Source of the DNA: a candidate division BRC1 bacterium ADurb.Bin183
GTDB lineage: Bacteria; Sumerlaeota; Sumerlaeia; MWCT01
Direction: 5' to 3'
DNA: 64,000 nucleotides
Assembly (NCBI GenBank): GCA_002070185.1
Contig: MWCT01000001.1
Coordinates: forward strand, 455,110 to 519,109
Below the pieces are notes generated by a model. The model had not been told where the DNA came from. It saw only the letters and a program-made list of their open reading frames with translations, and did not search any database. This document shows positions 61,956 through 64,000 of this stretch, in pieces; the first letter of the stretch is position 1, and every line of letters starts with the position of its first letter. Made by a program: the position numbers and the translations under genes.

Positions 61956-62074
61956 TTGAATTCCTCCTTAATTTCAATTTCATATAACATAAATGTTTTT
62001 ACTAATATTTCGAATTATACTGCAAGTAAAAAATAACGCTAAAACAAATTAAAATTTAAAGTTTTTGATTTTAA

Positions 62075-62240
62075 TTATTTTCTACCCAGTTCTTCAATCA
62101 ATTCGGATAAAGAAATTTCCATATCCCTAAAAATGGCTTTGAAAAATGTGGAGGCTTTCGCTTGAACGGGATAACTTAAATCCCCACTTTCCCAGAATGG
62201 AAATAATTTCACGTGCGGTGATTCTGGGGAGACGTTCGCT
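62075..62240 (-). pseudogene. hicA: Degenerate hicA toxin gene
   Basis: Directly downstream of hicB one frame reads SERLPRITAREIISILGKWG and FKLSRSS, the HicA N-terminal dsRNA-binding-like core. A second frame then reads KAIFRDMEISLSELIEELGR, the HicA C-terminus. The middle, including the usual catalytic histidine segment, is missing with a frame change, and no start codon precedes SERLP. The toxin is therefore probably inactive. Confidence 0.75.
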
Positions 62241-62275
62241 TATATGGCAATTTCAACTGTGGCGAGATTAATCGC

Positions 62276-62464
62276 CTACACCGGTTTGATTTCTTCGCCA
62301 TCAGCAAGGCGATCCTCGATATGAAGGCGTACAATATCAAGGAGATTTGCTCTTGCCTCTTCGTAAGTCTCCCCGCTTGTATAGCAACCCAGAAGCTCCG
62401 GGCAAAAGGCAAAATAGCCGTCTTCGTCTTTTTCAATAACAGCAGAAAAACGATAGCTGATCAT
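62276..62464 (-). CDS. hicB: HicB-family antitoxin
   Basis: 62 residues: MISYRFSAVIEKDEDGYFAFCPELLGCYTSGETYEEARANL is the HicB RNase H-like core, with the DGYFAFCPEL and GCYTSGET motifs. The C-terminus lacks a clear DNA-binding extension. AAGGAATT precedes the ATG. It sits upstream of a degraded hicA, so it is now an orphan antitoxin, possibly still able to neutralise other HicA toxins. Confidence 0.88.
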   Translation of the reverse strand: MISYRFSAVIEKDEDGYFAFCPELLGCYTSGETYEEARANLLDIVRLHIEDRLADGEEIKPV

Positions 62465-62641
62465 GGCAATTCCTTAATCGTTGAATGTTGATTAATCCTA
62501 TTCATTGCCTTTCAGGCAGCGCATGGATTTTATTTACATTGATAAACCATATCAGGTCTGAATGCCGTTGATTGAAGGTTGACATCCGCCTTTCATATTT
62601 TTCATTTTGCCATCAATCATTTTTTGTCGGAGGTTGGAGCC

Positions 62642-64000
62642 GTGAAGAAATTTTTCTGCTTGCTGTTGATTCTTTTTGCTCTCATGTCCGCATGGGGCGC
62701 GCCGAAGGGAATTCAGACAGTCAGGCATCAGAGTGTTTGCCTCAATGCGGAAAAAACGTTCAATATTTTTGTTCCCCCAAATGCCAAACCTGATGAACGT
62801 TTCCCCGTGCTTTTTATCCTGCACGGCGCGTATGGCGGCTGCGATGACTGGACATCCCGCACGCGCGTTGCTGAACTTGCCCGCAATTACCGAATGATTC
62901 TCGTCTTTCCTGATGGCTCGCCCAATAGCTGGTATGTCAACAGCCCTATCGAAAAAAATATGTCCTATGAAACCTATTTGTCCCACGAACTCCCCGCGCT
63001 GATTGACTCCCGCTACCCGACCGTTGCCAACAGCGAAGGGCGCGGCATTATGGGGTTGAGCATGGGCGGACATGGAGCGCTTCTGATGGCGGCAAAACAT
63101 CCGGATGTTTTCGGCTCGGCGTCATCCCTTTCCGGCATCCTCAAAATCACCAACCACCCAAAAAGTTGGGATATCCCCAAACGTCTTGGGGCGTTTGATG
63201 AAAACCGCGCGCTATGGGAATCCAATTCCGTCTGGGAACAAGCGGAGCGGTTCACAAGCGCTTCTGTGCGGCTGCTTTTTGATTGCGGCGTTGACGACAC
63301 AAAGACCGGCGCAATTGAGGACAACCGCCTCCTTCATGAAAAACTCACAAGCCTTGGCGTCCCGCACATCTGGCGCGAACTCCCCGGCACGCACAGTTGG
63401 GATTACTGGGGCGGGCATCTGGAAGAGCATCTCGACTTTCATCAATCTGCCATGTTGAAGCAAACGCCCGGACTTGATAAATTGCACAATCTTTATATTG
63501 AACGCATCGGGAAATTCCACGAGGAAAACAGCCGGCTCGCCCTTCAACCGCCGGAAGCCAAGCCATCAGTCTGCCTCTTCGGCTCCTCATCCATGCAAGG
63601 GTTTCCAACTGAACTTTTAAGCGATGTCCGCGTCTTCAATCGGGGCATTTCAGCGGATGTCCTTGGCATCGGCACACGGGGGCTTTCCCACCGCCTCGAA
63701 TGCTCGGTTTTTGATATGAAGCCCGATTATGTGGTCATAAAAATTGGACGGAACGACGTGGGCCGAGCCAAAAACGAGGGCGACCTGTGGATTGAAAAAA
63801 TGATCTCCGAGTATGATAAGATTCTCACAAAAACCAAAGAACGTCTGCCGAAATCCAAAATCATCGTCTGCACGAGCCTCCCTGTGCGCGACAGTTATGC
63901 GCACCTTGCGCCGTATATTTTGAAATACAACGCCGCTCTTGCCAAACTCGCCGAAAGGCAAAACACGACATTTCTGGATATCCACACGCCGCTTGTGGGA
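62642..64000 (+). CDS. Secreted esterase fused to SGNH hydrolase (3' end outside window)
   Basis: Open from a GTG at 62642 (GGAGG about 10 bases before) to the window end, 453 codons so far. A signal peptide (KKFFCLLLILFALMSAWG) leads to an alpha/beta-hydrolase esterase of the feruloyl/acetyl-esterase type: LFILHGAYGG, GLSMGGHGA with Ser140, and His251 in GTHSWDYW. From about 308 an SGNH/GDSL domain begins (CLFGSSSMQGF, RGISADV, IKIGRNDVG) and its last catalytic block lies beyond the edge. The likely role is removal of acyl or feruloyl groups from polysaccharides. A truncated twin lies 2 kb upstream. Confidence 0.9.
   Translation, partial: MKKFFCLLLILFALMSAWGAPKGIQTVRHQSVCLNAEKTFNIFVPPNAKPDERFPVLFILHGAYGGCDDWTSRTRVAELARNYRMILVFPDGSPNSWYVNSPIEKNMSYETYLSHELPALIDSRYPTVANSEGRGIMGLSMGGHGALLMAAKHPDVFGSASSLSGILKITNHPKSWDIPKRLGAFDENRALWESNSVWEQAERFTSASVRLLFDCGVDDTKTGAIEDNRLLHEKLTSLGVPHIWRELPGTHSWDYWGGHLEEHLDFHQSAMLKQTPGLDKLHNLYIERIGKFHEENSRLALQPPEAKPSVCLFGSSSMQGFPTELLSDVRVFNRGISADVLGIGTRGLSHRLECSVFDMKPDYVVIKIGRNDVGRAKNEGDLWIEKMISEYDKILTKTKERLPKSKIIVCTSLPVRDSYAHLAPYILKYNAALAKLAERQNTTFLDIHTPLVG

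Noticed and set aside
62209..62436. 75-codon minus-strand ORF overlapping hicB
   Set aside because: It is another frame of hicB and the start of the hicA remnant; the hicB frame has the family motifs.
62552..63100. 182-codon minus-strand ORF
   Set aside because: It is the antisense shadow of the esterase gene at 62642, which has a signal peptide and catalytic motifs.

Overview
The window reads as a stretch of chromosome from a Gram-negative, probably anaerobic, polysaccharide-degrading bacterium. The support is an Rnf-type ferredoxin subunit (RnfB), PBP4-type DacB, MurJ, Hfq, MscL, a sigma54-dependent activator, and many proteins with signal peptides that look like glycoside hydrolases, polysaccharide lyases or carbohydrate esterases. 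An archaeal-type phosphoglycerate mutase, a DUF1638 protein and a double radical-SAM protein also fit an anaerobe. A PVC-like or related environmental lineage is possible, but nothing here fixes the taxonomy.

Layout. 1-7.5 kb: 3' part of rnfB, a membrane glycosyltransferase-like protein, gdhA, a large double radical-SAM protein, tRNA-Val and a GT2 glycosyltransferase. 7.5-20.9 kb, nearly all minus strand: cysK, a zinc ribbon protein, an HTH-EIIA regulator, a secreted GHL10 protein, a GAF histidine kinase abutting murJ, a GH2 beta-mannosidase, apgM and dacB. 21-29 kb: a 1075-residue GHL10/amidase fusion, a DUF523-DUF1722 protein, a secreted protein with two tandem hydrolase-like domains, and a secreted glycosidase-like protein. 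29-34 kb: a tight operon DUF1638-mnmA-thiF-thiS-thiG-thiH. 34-43 kb: two secreted thioredoxin-like proteins with opposite domain order, an AEC transporter, miaA, hfq, a sigma54 activator, rsmE and lemA. 43.7-52.4 kb: an overlapping set (epimerase, DapA-like aldolase, zinc-type dehydrogenase, heparinase II/III-like lyase) that looks like uptake-side and catabolic steps for an acidic sugar, then sppA and a GDSL-like hydrolase.

The accessory region is about 52.7-57.6 kb. It begins with a roughly 40-bp direct repeat that recurs at 56.87 kb, three 10-bp iterons and a broken excisionase gene. Then come three genes (DUF2130, a methyltransferase, an AT-rich unknown), each followed by an integron attC recombination site: a gene-cassette array with no integrase in view. 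Next is a GIY-YIG nuclease gene whose 3' end is built from the 3' end of tRNA-Asn, and five tandem 76-bp copies of that nuclease/tRNA junction placed directly behind the genuine tRNA-Asn in a Thr-Tyr-Asn tRNA cluster. This looks like a small tRNA-targeting element with non-autonomous derivatives and is the most novel feature seen.

57.9-64 kb: mscL with an added zinc ribbon, a secreted GH-like protein with a C-terminal binding-type domain, a truncated esterase duplicate, an HNH nuclease, a small zinc-knuckle ORF interrupted at an A8 tract, a degenerate hicA beside an intact hicB, and an esterase-SGNH protein that runs off the right edge.
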